From the NCBI GenBank assembly GCA_040905445.1, contig JBBDRN010000032.1:1-64000 (forward strand): a stretch of DNA of 64,000 bases, in the 5' to 3' direction. Below, in pieces: positions 8,821 to 16,997 of this stretch. The stretch comes from SKPT01 sp040905445 (GTDB lineage Bacteria; Planctomycetota; Phycisphaerae; Phycisphaerales; Phycisphaeraceae). A model generated the notes under the pieces. It did no database searches, had not been told where the DNA came from, and was given only the letters and a program-made list of their open reading frames with translations. The translations under genes and the position numbers were made by a program. Each line of letters starts with the position of its first letter. Positions within the stretch are counted from its first letter, which is position 1.

Positions 8821-8976
8821 AGAGGCGAGGAGCGCGAAGGGCGCGGAGGGATTGGGGCTTGCGTAACTTCTGCTTTCGCGCACTTGGCTTGCTTCGCCCC
8901 CTTCGCGGTTCAATGATGCGTCGCGCTTGCGCCGGCTCGGGGCCTCTGTGGCTCTATGTCTTTGTGGTTCGTTCCG
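8821..8976. repeat. intergenic repeat debris (CTTCGCGGTT-type and ACAAAGACA-type)
   Basis: The spacer between the sulfatase and maf contains GCGCGAAGGGCGCGGA on the left and CTTCGCGGTT at 8901-8910, which equals the right end of the element at 18438-18587. It then has a CTCTGTGGCTC, CTTTGTGGTT pattern at 8943-8970. Upstream, 8768-8795 is a short GGATTT-type tandem. No coding potential is apparent. Confidence 0.5.
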
Positions 8977-9009
8977 TCGACGTTGTCACGCCGGTTAAGA
9001 TAGTGCTTC

Positions 9010-9681
9010 ATGTCCGAGCCGTCACGTGATGCGCCGAGGTTGGTGCTGGCGAGCCGATCGCCGCGGCGGGCGCGGTTGTTGCGCGAGGCGGGGTATGCAT
9101 TCGTGCAGTTGGCGTCGCCGTTTGATGATGCGGGGGTGATCGACGCGCGGGCCGGCGACGCGGCGCGGGAGGTGGCGGTGGAGCTGGCGCTGCGCAAGGC
9201 GCGGGCGCTGGCGGCGACGCTGGAGCCGGGGCGCGTGGTGCTGGGGGCGGACACGTTGTGCATGGGTGTCGACGGAACGCTGCTTGGTCAGCCGGCGACG
9301 CGCGAGGCGGCGGCGGCGATGCTGCGCGGGTTCCGCGGGCGGACGCATGCGATGGTCACCGGCGTGTCGCTCGTCGTGACGGGCGATGGCGGACGCGTCG
9401 ATGCGTTCGCGGACCGTGCGGAGGTGACGATCGGCGCGCTGCCGGACGCGGAGCTGGAGGCGTATCTCGACACGGAGGCGTGGCGCGGCAAGGCGGGCGG
9501 GTACAACCTCGTCGACCGGCAGGCGGCGGGGTGGCCGATCGAGGTCGCGGGTGACCCGACGACGGTGGTGGGGCTGCCGATGGCGAGGCTGGCGGCGGCA
9601 CTGGCGAAGATGGGCGTGGGGGTGGGGGCAGGAAGTCAGGGAAGTCGAGGAAGTCAGGGAAGTCAGGGAATGAGGAGATGA
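9010..9681 (+). CDS. maf: Maf-family nucleoside triphosphate pyrophosphatase
   Basis: 223 residues. Maf proteins hydrolyse dTTP/UTP or modified nucleotides to monophosphates in the cytoplasm and restrain division or remove non-canonical nucleotides. Seen: the N-terminal ASRSPRR substrate loop (14-20), the GADT motif (about 80) with its catalytic Asp, the LGQPATREAAAAML helix, and the GKAGGYNLVDRQAAG substrate-binding segment. Length is normal (about 195-210) apart from a C-terminal tail of GSQGSRGSQGSQG made by a 9-bp tandem (GGAAGTCAG-type) at 9629-9670. That tail looks like a recent repeat expansion that carried the stop codon outward. The gene is isolated; a twin-hairpin repeat follows. 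Confidence 0.9.
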   Translation: MSEPSRDAPRLVLASRSPRRARLLREAGYAFVQLASPFDDAGVIDARAGDAAREVAVELALRKARALAATLEPGRVVLGADTLCMGVDGTLLGQPATREAAAAMLRGFRGRTHAMVTGVSLVVTGDGGRVDAFADRAEVTIGALPDAELEAYLDTEAWRGKAGGYNLVDRQAAGWPIEVAGDPTTVVGLPMARLAAALAKMGVGVGAGSQGSRGSQGSQGMRR

Positions 9682-9696
9682 TGGGCGGCCGCGGCG

Positions 9697-9786
9697 GGTG
9701 GCACTGACAAGGGCGTCTTCGGCCTTGTCAGTGTTGGCCGTCGTTCGCACTGACAAGCTCCGCGGACTCCGCTTGTCAGTGCCACC
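9697..9786. repeat. twin-hairpin dispersed repeat, copy B (most complete)
   Basis: The 15-bp ends are perfect inverted repeats: GGTGGCACTGACAAG (9697-9711) and its complement at 9772-9786. Inside are two consecutive hairpins with the same 10-bp stem: CACTGACAAG (9702-9711) with CTTGTCAGTG (9724-9733), and CACTGACAAG (9748-9757) with CTTGTCAGTG (9772-9781). It lies between the convergent maf and rhomboid genes, where it could also act as a bidirectional terminator. Confidence 0.9.
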
Positions 9787-9802
9787 GTCGACCTCCTCCC
9801 CT

Positions 9803-10990
9803 TCACAGCTCGTCGAGCACTTCCTGCGCGAGTTCCTGGTCGTGGCCGACGAGGCGGGGGACGGCGGCTTCGAGCAGTTCGCGGGCGCGTTCGGGTTTGT
9901 CGAGGTAGCGGGCGTAGATGAGGCCGAGGATGAGCTGCACCTGCTGGCGCTCGAAGTAGCTGGGGTAGTGCTTGAGGAACAGCTCGTAGGCGGCGGCGGC
10001 GTGGTCGTAGCGGGCTTCGGTCATGAGCTGGTTGGCGAGGTCGAGCTGCTGGTCCTGGCCGAGCACCTGGGAGCCGTCGCGGTCGAGCAGGTCGCGATAG
10101 AGGCGTGCGGCCTCGGGATTGTCGTGGTTGGCCAGGGCGGTGCTGATGCGCGAGCGCTGGGTCATGGTGGCCTGCTGCTCGGGGGTGATCTCGACCTTGA
10201 TGGCTTTGCCGGGCTCGCTGGCGCGGGCGTGATCCCAAGGTTGGTAGCCGGAGCGGGTGAGGCGCTGGAACTGGGCGCGTCGGCGGCGCTGTTCGATGAG
10301 CGAGAGCAGGTCGTAGGGTTCGCGGGTCAGGACGCGTGTGAGCAGGAGGGTCATGCCGATGGCGAAGCCGGCGCCGTAGCCGGCGAGGTGGGCCATGTAG
10401 GCGACGCCGGGGGCGCCCATGAGGTGGAAGACGAGGTCGAGGGCGATGCGGAAGAGGATGAGGAAGATGCTGGAGACCTGGAAGACGCCGATGATGAGGA
10501 ACCAGTAGACGATGGTGACGTTGCTGAGGGGAAAGAGGGCGAGGAAGGCGCCGGTGACGGCGGCGACGGAGCCGCTGGCGCCAAGGACGGGGCCGCCGCC
10601 GGCGACGAAGAGCATGTGGCCGGCGGCGGCGAACGCGCCGCCGGCGAGGTAGAAGAGCGCGTAGCCGACGCGGCCGAGGCGGTCCTCGACGCTGTTGCCG
10701 AAGACGTAGAGGAAGAGCATGTTGCCGGCGAGGTGCATCCAGTCACCGTGGAGGAACTGGTAGCTGATTAACTGGTAGGCCCGGGCGTCGGCAGGCCAGA
10801 GGAAGTAGGCGACGGCGGGGAGGCGTTCGAAGATGGTTTCGAGGGGGACGGCGGCGCCGCGCGGGATCGCGCCGTACTGGGCGATCTGGTTGTAGGTGAG
10901 CAGGAAGATGAAGACGTTGGCGCCGATCAGGGCGTAGTTCACCCAGGGGGTGCGCTTCAGCCGGCGATCGGTGCGGATGGGGAAGATCAT
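9803..10990 (-). CDS. rhomboid-family intramembrane serine protease with C-terminal TPR-like region
   Basis: 395 residues from the ATG at 10990. Rhomboids cut substrate proteins within the membrane. The core shows several membrane segments: NYALIGANVFIFLLT; HGDWMHLAGNMLFLYVFGN with the conserved HxxxN; GASGSV with the nucleophile at about Ser139; and AHLAGYGAGF with the partner at about His201. After the last helix (about residue 220) a cytoplasmic region of about 175 residues carries helix pairs that resemble tetratricopeptide repeats, such as NHDNPEAARLYRDLLDRDG and EARYDHAAAAYELFLKHYP. It follows the zinc-ribbon gene by 56 bases on the same strand and is probably co-transcribed with it. 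No clear ribosome binding site is seen. Substrate unknown. Confidence 0.88.
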   Translation of the reverse strand: MIFPIRTDRRLKRTPWVNYALIGANVFIFLLTYNQIAQYGAIPRGAAVPLETIFERLPAVAYFLWPADARAYQLISYQFLHGDWMHLAGNMLFLYVFGNSVEDRLGRVGYALFYLAGGAFAAAGHMLFVAGGGPVLGASGSVAAVTGAFLALFPLSNVTIVYWFLIIGVFQVSSIFLILFRIALDLVFHLMGAPGVAYMAHLAGYGAGFAIGMTLLLTRVLTREPYDLLSLIEQRRRRAQFQRLTRSGYQPWDHARASEPGKAIKVEITPEQQATMTQRSRISTALANHDNPEAARLYRDLLDRDGSQVLGQDQQLDLANQLMTEARYDHAAAAYELFLKHYPSYFERQQVQLILGLIYARYLDKPERARELLEAAVPRLVGHDQELAQEVLDEL

Positions 10991-11046
10991 GGCAGGCTGT
11001 AAGGATAGGGCAAAGACGGCGCGGGGCGGCGGGCGGCGATGGGGCG

Positions 11047-12231
11047 CTACCAGCCTGAGGCCTCGACGTGCCATTCGGGGAAGTGGTCGCCGGGGCCGAT
11101 CGGCGTGCGGACCATGAACTCAGCCCAGTCGCCCGGCTCGATGCGCTCGCGCCGCTTGGCGCGCCAGGTCACGAGCGGCCAGCCCTGCTCGTCCGCGGCG
11201 GCCACGAGCACGACGAGCTGACTCACCGGCTGGTCGGAATCGTTGCGCAGGCGCACGTGCACGGCGTGATCGGCGTGCTGCTCGTGATGGCCGGCGAACC
11301 GGGCGTCGAGCGGTCGGCCGCGGGGCAGGGCCTCGTCGAGCTCGATGCGCGCCTCGATCTGCCTCGCGGCGCTGGCCAGTTCGCCGGGCACCGCGACGCA
11401 CAAACGCTGCTCGGCGGCGGGGCCGAGCATGGCGAGGCGGACCTGGATTCGCCCGAGCATGCGGTCGGAACCATCCATGAGCGTCAGGTGAACGGTCGCG
11501 GCGGCAACGGGACCGCCGCCATCGCGGACGGCGACGGCGCGGAGGACGCGCCGGCCGTCCGGGAGGGCCTGGATGCGGACGTCGCGTACGTTGAGTTGGG
11601 GCGTATCGCCGGAATTGGCTTCGACGGGCTGTTCGTCCGCGTCGGCGGCGCTCGCGGTGGGAGTGGCGGGGGTGGTGGGGGCGCGTTGCCAGGGTTGGTC
11701 GCGCCAGGCGAGGGGGATGCCGTAAATTTCTGGCATTTCGGCGAGGGGGGTGGTTTCCAGACCGGGCAGGGACGCGGCCGCACCAGCGCGGGTGACGGCC
11801 TGCCAGACGAGCAGGCCGAGGGCGAAGGAGCCGACGCCGAGCATCGCGACGGCAGCGACGACGATGACGCGGCGGGCGAGCGACGGGTTGCCGGTGCGCG
11901 GCGCGGCGGGGGTCAGCGGTTCGTCGGGATTGGCGGCGGGTACGGCAGCGGATTCGCGGCGCATCATCTCCGAGAGGCCGGAGAGACCGATGACGTTGCC
12001 CTCGGCGTCGACGCGGCGGCGGTGGCCGGGGGCGGCATGGCCCGGGACATGGAGTGCGTCGGTGCGCTGGGCGGGCTGGGGCTCGGGTCCGGGGCGTCGG
12101 TGGCGGACGTGGGCCTCGCCCACGCGATAGCGATGCCCGCAGGCGTCACAGGCCACCATGGCGCCGACCCGGACGAACGAGCTGGCACGCGAGCGGCCGC
12201 AGGATGGACATCGCAATTCGTAGAGGCTCAT
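11047..12231 (-). CDS. zinc-ribbon membrane protein with FxLYD-like C-terminal domains
   Basis: 394 residues. The start at 12231 begins MSLYELRCPSCGRSRAS. CPSCG (about 8-12) and CDACG (about 27-31) form an MJ0042-like zinc ribbon. A basic, Pro-rich linker precedes one membrane helix (about 118-142, VIVVAAVAMLGVGSFALGLLVW), so the ribbon should be cytoplasmic and the rest outside. The outer part (about 205-394) reads as two beta-sandwich units: LNVRDVRIQALPDGRRVLRAVAVRDG and then HAVHVRLRNDSDQPVSQLVVLVAA. This resembles the FxLYD/DUF3426 style found in planctomycetes. A Thr/Pro/Ala stretch near residue 180 is coded by a G-rich repeat. Upstream of the rhomboid gene and divergent from the mutarotase gene, sharing 125 bases. 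Function unknown. Confidence 0.7.
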   Translation of the reverse strand: MSLYELRCPSCGRSRASSFVRVGAMVACDACGHRYRVGEAHVRHRRPGPEPQPAQRTDALHVPGHAAPGHRRRVDAEGNVIGLSGLSEMMRRESAAVPAANPDEPLTPAAPRTGNPSLARRVIVVAAVAMLGVGSFALGLLVWQAVTRAGAAASLPGLETTPLAEMPEIYGIPLAWRDQPWQRAPTTPATPTASAADADEQPVEANSGDTPQLNVRDVRIQALPDGRRVLRAVAVRDGGGPVAAATVHLTLMDGSDRMLGRIQVRLAMLGPAAEQRLCVAVPGELASAARQIEARIELDEALPRGRPLDARFAGHHEQHADHAVHVRLRNDSDQPVSQLVVLVAAADEQGWPLVTWRAKRRERIEPGDWAEFMVRTPIGPGDHFPEWHVEASGW

Positions 12232-12356
12232 ACGCCGGTGTCGCCACTTTAGCAGCGGGGCGCGGCGGGCACCACGCGCGCGGCGGCATAAATCGGCGCG
12301 GGGCGGGGGTGGGCGGCCGGCGGCGGGGCGCATGGGCCGGGGGTAAGATCGGGCCC

Positions 12357-13286
12357 ATGACGACCACCGACACGCCACAGACGTTGAACGAGCAATTCGG
12401 CCTGCGCGGGCGGGTTCACTTCGAGCCGGGCGAAGGCGGGCTGACCCGGGCCGTGCTCGCCAGCGGGCGGGCGACGGCGGTGGTGTACCTGCACGGGGCG
12501 CATGTGGCGCAGTACGCGCCGGCGAACGAGCGTGGGGTGCTGTTCATGAGCGGGCAAAGCCGTTTCGAGGCGGGCGAGCCGATCCGCGGCGGGGTGCCGA
12601 TCTGCTTTCCCTGGTTCGGGCCGCACAGCAGCGACGCGGCGGCGCCGTCGCACGGGCTGGCGCGGCTCAAGGCGTGGGAGGTGGCGGGGGCGGGTGACGT
12701 GGCGGGGGCGGGTGATGTGGCGGGGCGTGCGGGGCAGGGTGTGCGGCTGGAGCTGACGACGCGGATCGAGCCGTTCGCCGTGCGTTACACGGTGGAGCTG
12801 GACGAGGCGCTGACGATGCGTTTAGAGGTGCGCAACGTCGGGGCGGCGGAGGCGAGCTTCGAGGCGGCGCTGCACACCTACCTGGCGATCAGCGACATCC
12901 GAGAAGTCGAGATTCGGGGCCTGGAGGGCATCGAGTACCTCGACAAAACGCAGGGCGCGGCGCGGCGGCGGCAGCCGAATGAGCCGCTGCGGTTCAGTGG
13001 TGAAACGGACCGTGTTTACCTGGAGACGCAGGCGACGTGCACGCTGCACGACCCGGGCTGGCGGCGGACGATCGTGGTGGCGAAGGAGGGGTCCCCGAAC
13101 ACGGTGGTGTGGAACCCGTGGGAGGGCAAGGCGTCGCGCCTGCCGGACTTCGGCGACGCCGAGTGGCCGGGGATGGTGTGCATCGAGACGGCGAATGTGG
13201 GGACGGGGGCGGGGGCGGTGACGCTCGGGCCGGGACAGGAGCAGGGGATGACGGCGCGGGTGGCGGTGGCGGGGCATGCGGGTTGA
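12357..13286 (+). CDS. yeaD: D-hexose-6-phosphate mutarotase (aldose 1-epimerase fold)
   Basis: 309 residues. It interconverts the alpha and beta anomers of glucose-6-phosphate and related sugars. The start at 12357 begins MTTTDTPQTLNEQFG; a longer open frame upstream is Arg-rich and not credible. Seen: VVYLHGAHVAQYAP, LFMSGQSRFEAGEPIRGGVP, CFPWFGPH, SHGLARLKAWEV (catalytic His region), the YLAISDIREVEIRGL segment, and VVWNPWEGKASRLPDFGDAEWPGMVCIE carrying the catalytic Glu. Length is typical. An AGAGDVAGAGDVAG insert at about 106-118 comes from a G-rich repeat in a surface loop (12677-12729). Another G-rich tract lies at 13196-13276, in the C-terminus. Divergent from the zinc-ribbon gene. 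Confidence 0.85.
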   Translation: MTTTDTPQTLNEQFGLRGRVHFEPGEGGLTRAVLASGRATAVVYLHGAHVAQYAPANERGVLFMSGQSRFEAGEPIRGGVPICFPWFGPHSSDAAAPSHGLARLKAWEVAGAGDVAGAGDVAGRAGQGVRLELTTRIEPFAVRYTVELDEALTMRLEVRNVGAAEASFEAALHTYLAISDIREVEIRGLEGIEYLDKTQGAARRRQPNEPLRFSGETDRVYLETQATCTLHDPGWRRTIVVAKEGSPNTVVWNPWEGKASRLPDFGDAEWPGMVCIETANVGTGAGAVTLGPGQEQGMTARVAVAGHAG

Positions 13287-13418
13287 TGGCCGGCAGGACG
13301 CGGGTTCCGCGGCTGCCACCGAGTGGTTGGCGTGGTACAACAAGGCGTGGATCGCCTGTCTGCCGGGCCGAGCTGTGCCGGTCGCGGGAGGCGGGTCGGG
13401 GGATGAAGGAAGGACGCC

Positions 13419-15389
13419 ATGATGCATCACGCTCCGCTGCGGTCGCCGATCATTGCCTGCCTGGCGCTCGCGCTTGGCGGGGTCGCGCCGGCCGGTGCGC
13501 TGGCGGAGGTTGCGACGCTCGAGGTCTGGAACATTGACCTCGCGGCGGTCGAGCCGGACGCCGTGCCCGAGGAGGTGGGTTCGCTGGAGGCGGTGCGGAT
13601 CGCGGGTGCGGGCAACGGGTGGTTTTCGGGCAAGCTCATGGTCGCTGGGTCGGGGCTCGACGGGCTGCGGGCGACGGTGAGCGACCTGGAGCATGTCGAG
13701 GCCGGGGAGATCAGCAGCGAGCGCGTCGCGGTGCGGTACGGACGGGGGTGGGACGGCATGCCGGGGTGGTATCGGCCCCGGGGGCTGGACGTCCTGACCG
13801 ACGCGCCGGCGGGCGAGGCGGCGACGACGAGCGTCTGGATCACGGTCGACGTGCCGGCGGACGCGGCGGCGGGCGAGTACGCGGGGGAGGTGGTGCTGCG
13901 GGCGGGCGACGCGGAGGTGCGCGTGCCGGTGGAGCTGCGCGTGGCGGCGTGGTCGCTTCCGGATGTGGGCGAGTACCGCACGTGGATCGACATGGCGCAG
14001 TCGCCGGACACGCTGGCGGTGGAGTATGACGTCGAGCTCTGGTCGGAAGCTCACTGGGAGCTGATTGGCCAGAGCATGGCGCTGATGGGGGAGCTGGGCA
14101 ACCGGACGCTCTACCTGCCGCTGATTGCGCAGACGAACCTGGGCAACGAGCAGTCGATGGTGCGGTGGATGCCGAAAGGTGATGGCGGCTACGGCTTCGA
14201 CCTGTCGATCGCCGAACGGTACGTGGACCTGGCCCTGGAGCGGATGGGCGAGCCGGGGTTCGTGGTGCTCAACGCGTGGGACGTTTACCAGGTGCCTGCG
14301 GACAACCAGTGGGACGACGAATGGTGGGAGGGGCTGAGCGACGATCAACGTAGGAATGGGTACTTCATCGGCCTTTACGAGCGGGGCCAGCTTCGGCGGG
14401 AGCTTCAGAGCGAGCATGGGCTGGGGCCGATGGTGACAGTGGTGGAGGAGGGGGCATTGGCGATGGTGGCGCTGCCGCCGTACACGGAGGCGGTCGACGC
14501 GGAGCCGTGGCGTGCGCTGTTTGACGAGCTGCGCGGCGCGCTGGGCGATCGCGGGCTGGCGGATCGGATGGTGCTGGGGATGCTGACGGATTCCTGGCCG
14601 ACGACGGAGGAACTCGAAGCGCTGGCGACGATCAGCGACGGGCTGGCCTGGGTGTCGCACGCGCACTGGAGCGCGTACGGCCGGCGGGGCGGGACGGTGC
14701 GGAACGTGGCGGGGCTGGCGTTCGAGACGACGGTGTGGGACGTGGCGTACAGCGACCCGGACGAGCCGGCACGCGGGTGGCAGCGAGAGGAGATCGTCCT
14801 GGCGCACTACCGGATGCGCGGGCTCAACGGCGTGTACCCGACGCGGATGCGCACGGTGGTGGAGTCGAACATCACGGGCCAGCAGCGCGGGCTGGGGCGC
14901 GTGGGCGGTGACCTGTGGTGGGCGCTGCGCGACCGGCGCGGGCAGCGGCGGGGCACGGTGGCGGAGCGGTACCCGCAGAGCCTGTGGCGGAACCTGGACA
15001 TCCGGTCGAGCCTGCTCGCGCCGGGGCCGGAGGGTCCCGTGCCGACGGCGCGGTTCATGCACCTGCGCGAGGGTCTGCAGGAGGCGGAGGCGCGGATCGC
15101 GATCGAGGAAGCGCTGCTGGAGCATGAGGCGACGCTCGATGCGGGGCTGGTGGCCGAGGCGCGGGCGCTGCTGGAGGCGCGTCACCGCGCGGCGTGGCGG
15201 GAGAACGGTCAGGACGAGGCGTACCTGGAGCAGATGGACAGCGACGAGATGCCGCGGCATCAGCAGGACGGGGTGGGGTACGCGTGGTTCGTGGCGTCGG
15301 ATTGGCAGGGGCGCAGCGAGCGGCTGTACGAGCTGGCGGGGCGGGTGGCGCGCGCGGCGGGCGAGGCGTCGGCGCCGCACGGCCGATGA
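13419..15389 (+). CDS. secreted GH123-like (DUF4091) glycoside hydrolase
   Basis: 656 residues, AAGGA before the ATG. A signal peptide is clear (about 1-29, LACLALALGGVAPAGALAE region). Residues 30-190 look like an N-terminal beta-sandwich (VWITVDVPADAAAGEYAGEVVLRAG). Residues 190-520 would be the TIM barrel. The C-terminal TARFMHLREGLQEAEARIAIEEAL matches the LRxGxxDxEY helix characteristic of DUF4091/GH123-type proteins. The HAHWSAYGRRGG and YRMRGLNGVYPTRM segments fit barrel strands near the active site. The usual Asp-Glu catalytic pair of GH123 is not confirmed by eye. Probably acts on an amino-sugar or other glycan outside the cell. Next gene starts 52 bases downstream on the same strand. 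Confidence 0.65.
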   Translation: MMHHAPLRSPIIACLALALGGVAPAGALAEVATLEVWNIDLAAVEPDAVPEEVGSLEAVRIAGAGNGWFSGKLMVAGSGLDGLRATVSDLEHVEAGEISSERVAVRYGRGWDGMPGWYRPRGLDVLTDAPAGEAATTSVWITVDVPADAAAGEYAGEVVLRAGDAEVRVPVELRVAAWSLPDVGEYRTWIDMAQSPDTLAVEYDVELWSEAHWELIGQSMALMGELGNRTLYLPLIAQTNLGNEQSMVRWMPKGDGGYGFDLSIAERYVDLALERMGEPGFVVLNAWDVYQVPADNQWDDEWWEGLSDDQRRNGYFIGLYERGQLRRELQSEHGLGPMVTVVEEGALAMVALPPYTEAVDAEPWRALFDELRGALGDRGLADRMVLGMLTDSWPTTEELEALATISDGLAWVSHAHWSAYGRRGGTVRNVAGLAFETTVWDVAYSDPDEPARGWQREEIVLAHYRMRGLNGVYPTRMRTVVESNITGQQRGLGRVGGDLWWALRDRRGQRRGTVAERYPQSLWRNLDIRSSLLAPGPEGPVPTARFMHLREGLQEAEARIAIEEALLEHEATLDAGLVAEARALLEARHRAAWRENGQDEAYLEQMDSDEMPRHQQDGVGYAWFVASDWQGRSERLYELAGRVARAAGEASAPHGR

Positions 15390-15441
15390 TCGCGCAGCGT
15401 GCGCGTCCACTTGAACAGGCGGAAAACCGGAGGCTCCAGCC

Positions 15442-16779
15442 ATGCCCAGGATGCCCGACGTCAACGCCGGCGGCGACCGGTTGTTCCGTGTCGCCCTGAT
15501 CATCGCCGTCGTCGTGCTCGTGCTGTTTGTGCTGTTCGTGACGTACCGCTTTGCACTGCGGCATACGGTGTCGGCGCGGCTGGATGAGATCCGCGAGCGC
15601 GGCGAGCCGGTGACGCTGGAGGAGGCGGGGCCGCTGTTGCCGGAAGTGGACGACGCGGAGAACGCGGGGCGGATGTACCGGGACGCGATCGCGGCGTTGG
15701 AAGCAGACGAGGAGCTTGAGACGCTGATCCCGGCGCTGAGCGGGAAGGCCAGCGAGCCGGAGATCGGTGAGCCGTGGCCGGACGAGATGCTGGCGGCGAT
15801 GGGGCGGTACGTGGCGCTCAACGAGCAGCCGCTGGCGGCGATGCGCGAGGCGGGGCGGTATGAACGGGCGCGCTATCTGGGCGACATCACGCCGGGGTTT
15901 TTCATGGCGATGCCGCACATGGCGGAGATGCGGCGCGGGGCGCGGGTTCTCGGCACGGCCGGCGACTGGCATGCGGCGCAGGGTGATTACGAGGCGGCGG
16001 TGGATCACCTGGTGGCGATCGTGGCGCTGGCGGAGTCGCTGCGCGAGGAGCCGGTGGCGATCTCGCAGTTCGTGCGCTGGTCGATCCATCTGCTGGTGGT
16101 CGACCGCATGCGGCGCATCGTCTCGCGTCACAAGTTGCCCGCGGAGCAGCTCGCCCGATTGGAGGATGCGTTGGCGGCAGTCGAGCCAGTCGATGGGCTG
16201 GCGCGGGCGCTGCTGGTTGAGCGAGCGATGGGGGTTGACATATACGGACGGTCGGCGTCCGCGATGCGTGATTGGTTCGGCGTGAACGAGTGGCTCATCA
16301 TGGCGTGGCGGGCGGGGGGCTTGGCAGACCTGGACCAGTTGCGCTACCTGGACATGATGGAGCGGGTGATCGAGATGGCGGGGCGGCCGTACACCGAGGT
16401 CGCCGCCGACCTGGAGGCGCTCGAGGATGAGTTCGACAGCCTGCCGGGGTGGTATCTGGGGGCGCGGGATTCCTCGCTGCCGGGGACGCCGAGGACGGTT
16501 GCACGCTACGACGCGATGCTTCGCATGGCGGGGCTGGCGATGGCGGTGGAGCGGTATCGGGTGGATCACGGGGCGCTGCCGGGGTCGCTGGCGGAGTTGG
16601 TGCCGGGCTACATCGATGCGGTGCCGGTGGACGCGTTCGATGGGGCGGCGCTGCGGTACGCGGTGCGCGATGAGGGTGGGTACGTGATCTACAGCGTCGG
16701 GCAGGATGGGGTCGACCGCGGCGGCGTGGAGGGGTATGGCAGGGATGGTGAGGATTTGACGTATGTCATTGAGCGGTGA
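15442..16779 (+). CDS. single-pass membrane protein with pseudopilin-like C-terminal motif, function unknown
   Basis: 445 residues. One membrane helix near the N-terminus (about 17-36, VALIIAVVVLVLFVLFVTY) anchors a large helical outer domain. The middle section (about 60-300) is rich in Glu and Ala with TPR-like pairs (AAQGDYEAAVDHLVAIVALAESL). The last 100 residues carry AMAVERYRVDHGALPGSLAELVPGYIDAVPVDAFDG, followed by YVIYSVGQDGVDRGG. This is the arrangement seen at the C-terminus of type II secretion pseudopilins of the GspG kind, found in many planctomycete proteins without a pilin N-terminus. Lies between the GH123-like gene and the Bat-type operon, same strand. No enzyme motif recognised. 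Confidence 0.65.
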   Translation: MPRMPDVNAGGDRLFRVALIIAVVVLVLFVLFVTYRFALRHTVSARLDEIRERGEPVTLEEAGPLLPEVDDAENAGRMYRDAIAALEADEELETLIPALSGKASEPEIGEPWPDEMLAAMGRYVALNEQPLAAMREAGRYERARYLGDITPGFFMAMPHMAEMRRGARVLGTAGDWHAAQGDYEAAVDHLVAIVALAESLREEPVAISQFVRWSIHLLVVDRMRRIVSRHKLPAEQLARLEDALAAVEPVDGLARALLVERAMGVDIYGRSASAMRDWFGVNEWLIMAWRAGGLADLDQLRYLDMMERVIEMAGRPYTEVAADLEALEDEFDSLPGWYLGARDSSLPGTPRTVARYDAMLRMAGLAMAVERYRVDHGALPGSLAELVPGYIDAVPVDAFDGAALRYAVRDEGGYVIYSVGQDGVDRGGVEGYGRDGEDLTYVIER

Positions 16780-16997
16780 GGTGTTTGCGCCGATGGAGGG
16801 TGAGGCTCTCCGGCTCTGCGCCTTTTGACGGAGCGGAGGGGGGATTGGAGGCGGGCGATGCGGGTGGCGGGGGCGGTGCGTGGGGCGTTTGTGAATTAGT
16901 GCGTGACGCAGGCGGGTCGGCCGATTACACTTGTTGCGGGCGGGGCTGCGTGACCTGCGGGCGATCGAGCCCGATCCTTTCACCGAGGGAAGCGCCC

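Noticed and set aside
12822..15821. Very long open frame on the minus strand opposite the mutarotase and GH123-like genes
   Set aside because: It is Arg/His/Pro-rich, crosses several real genes and has no domain; it is an effect of high GC content.
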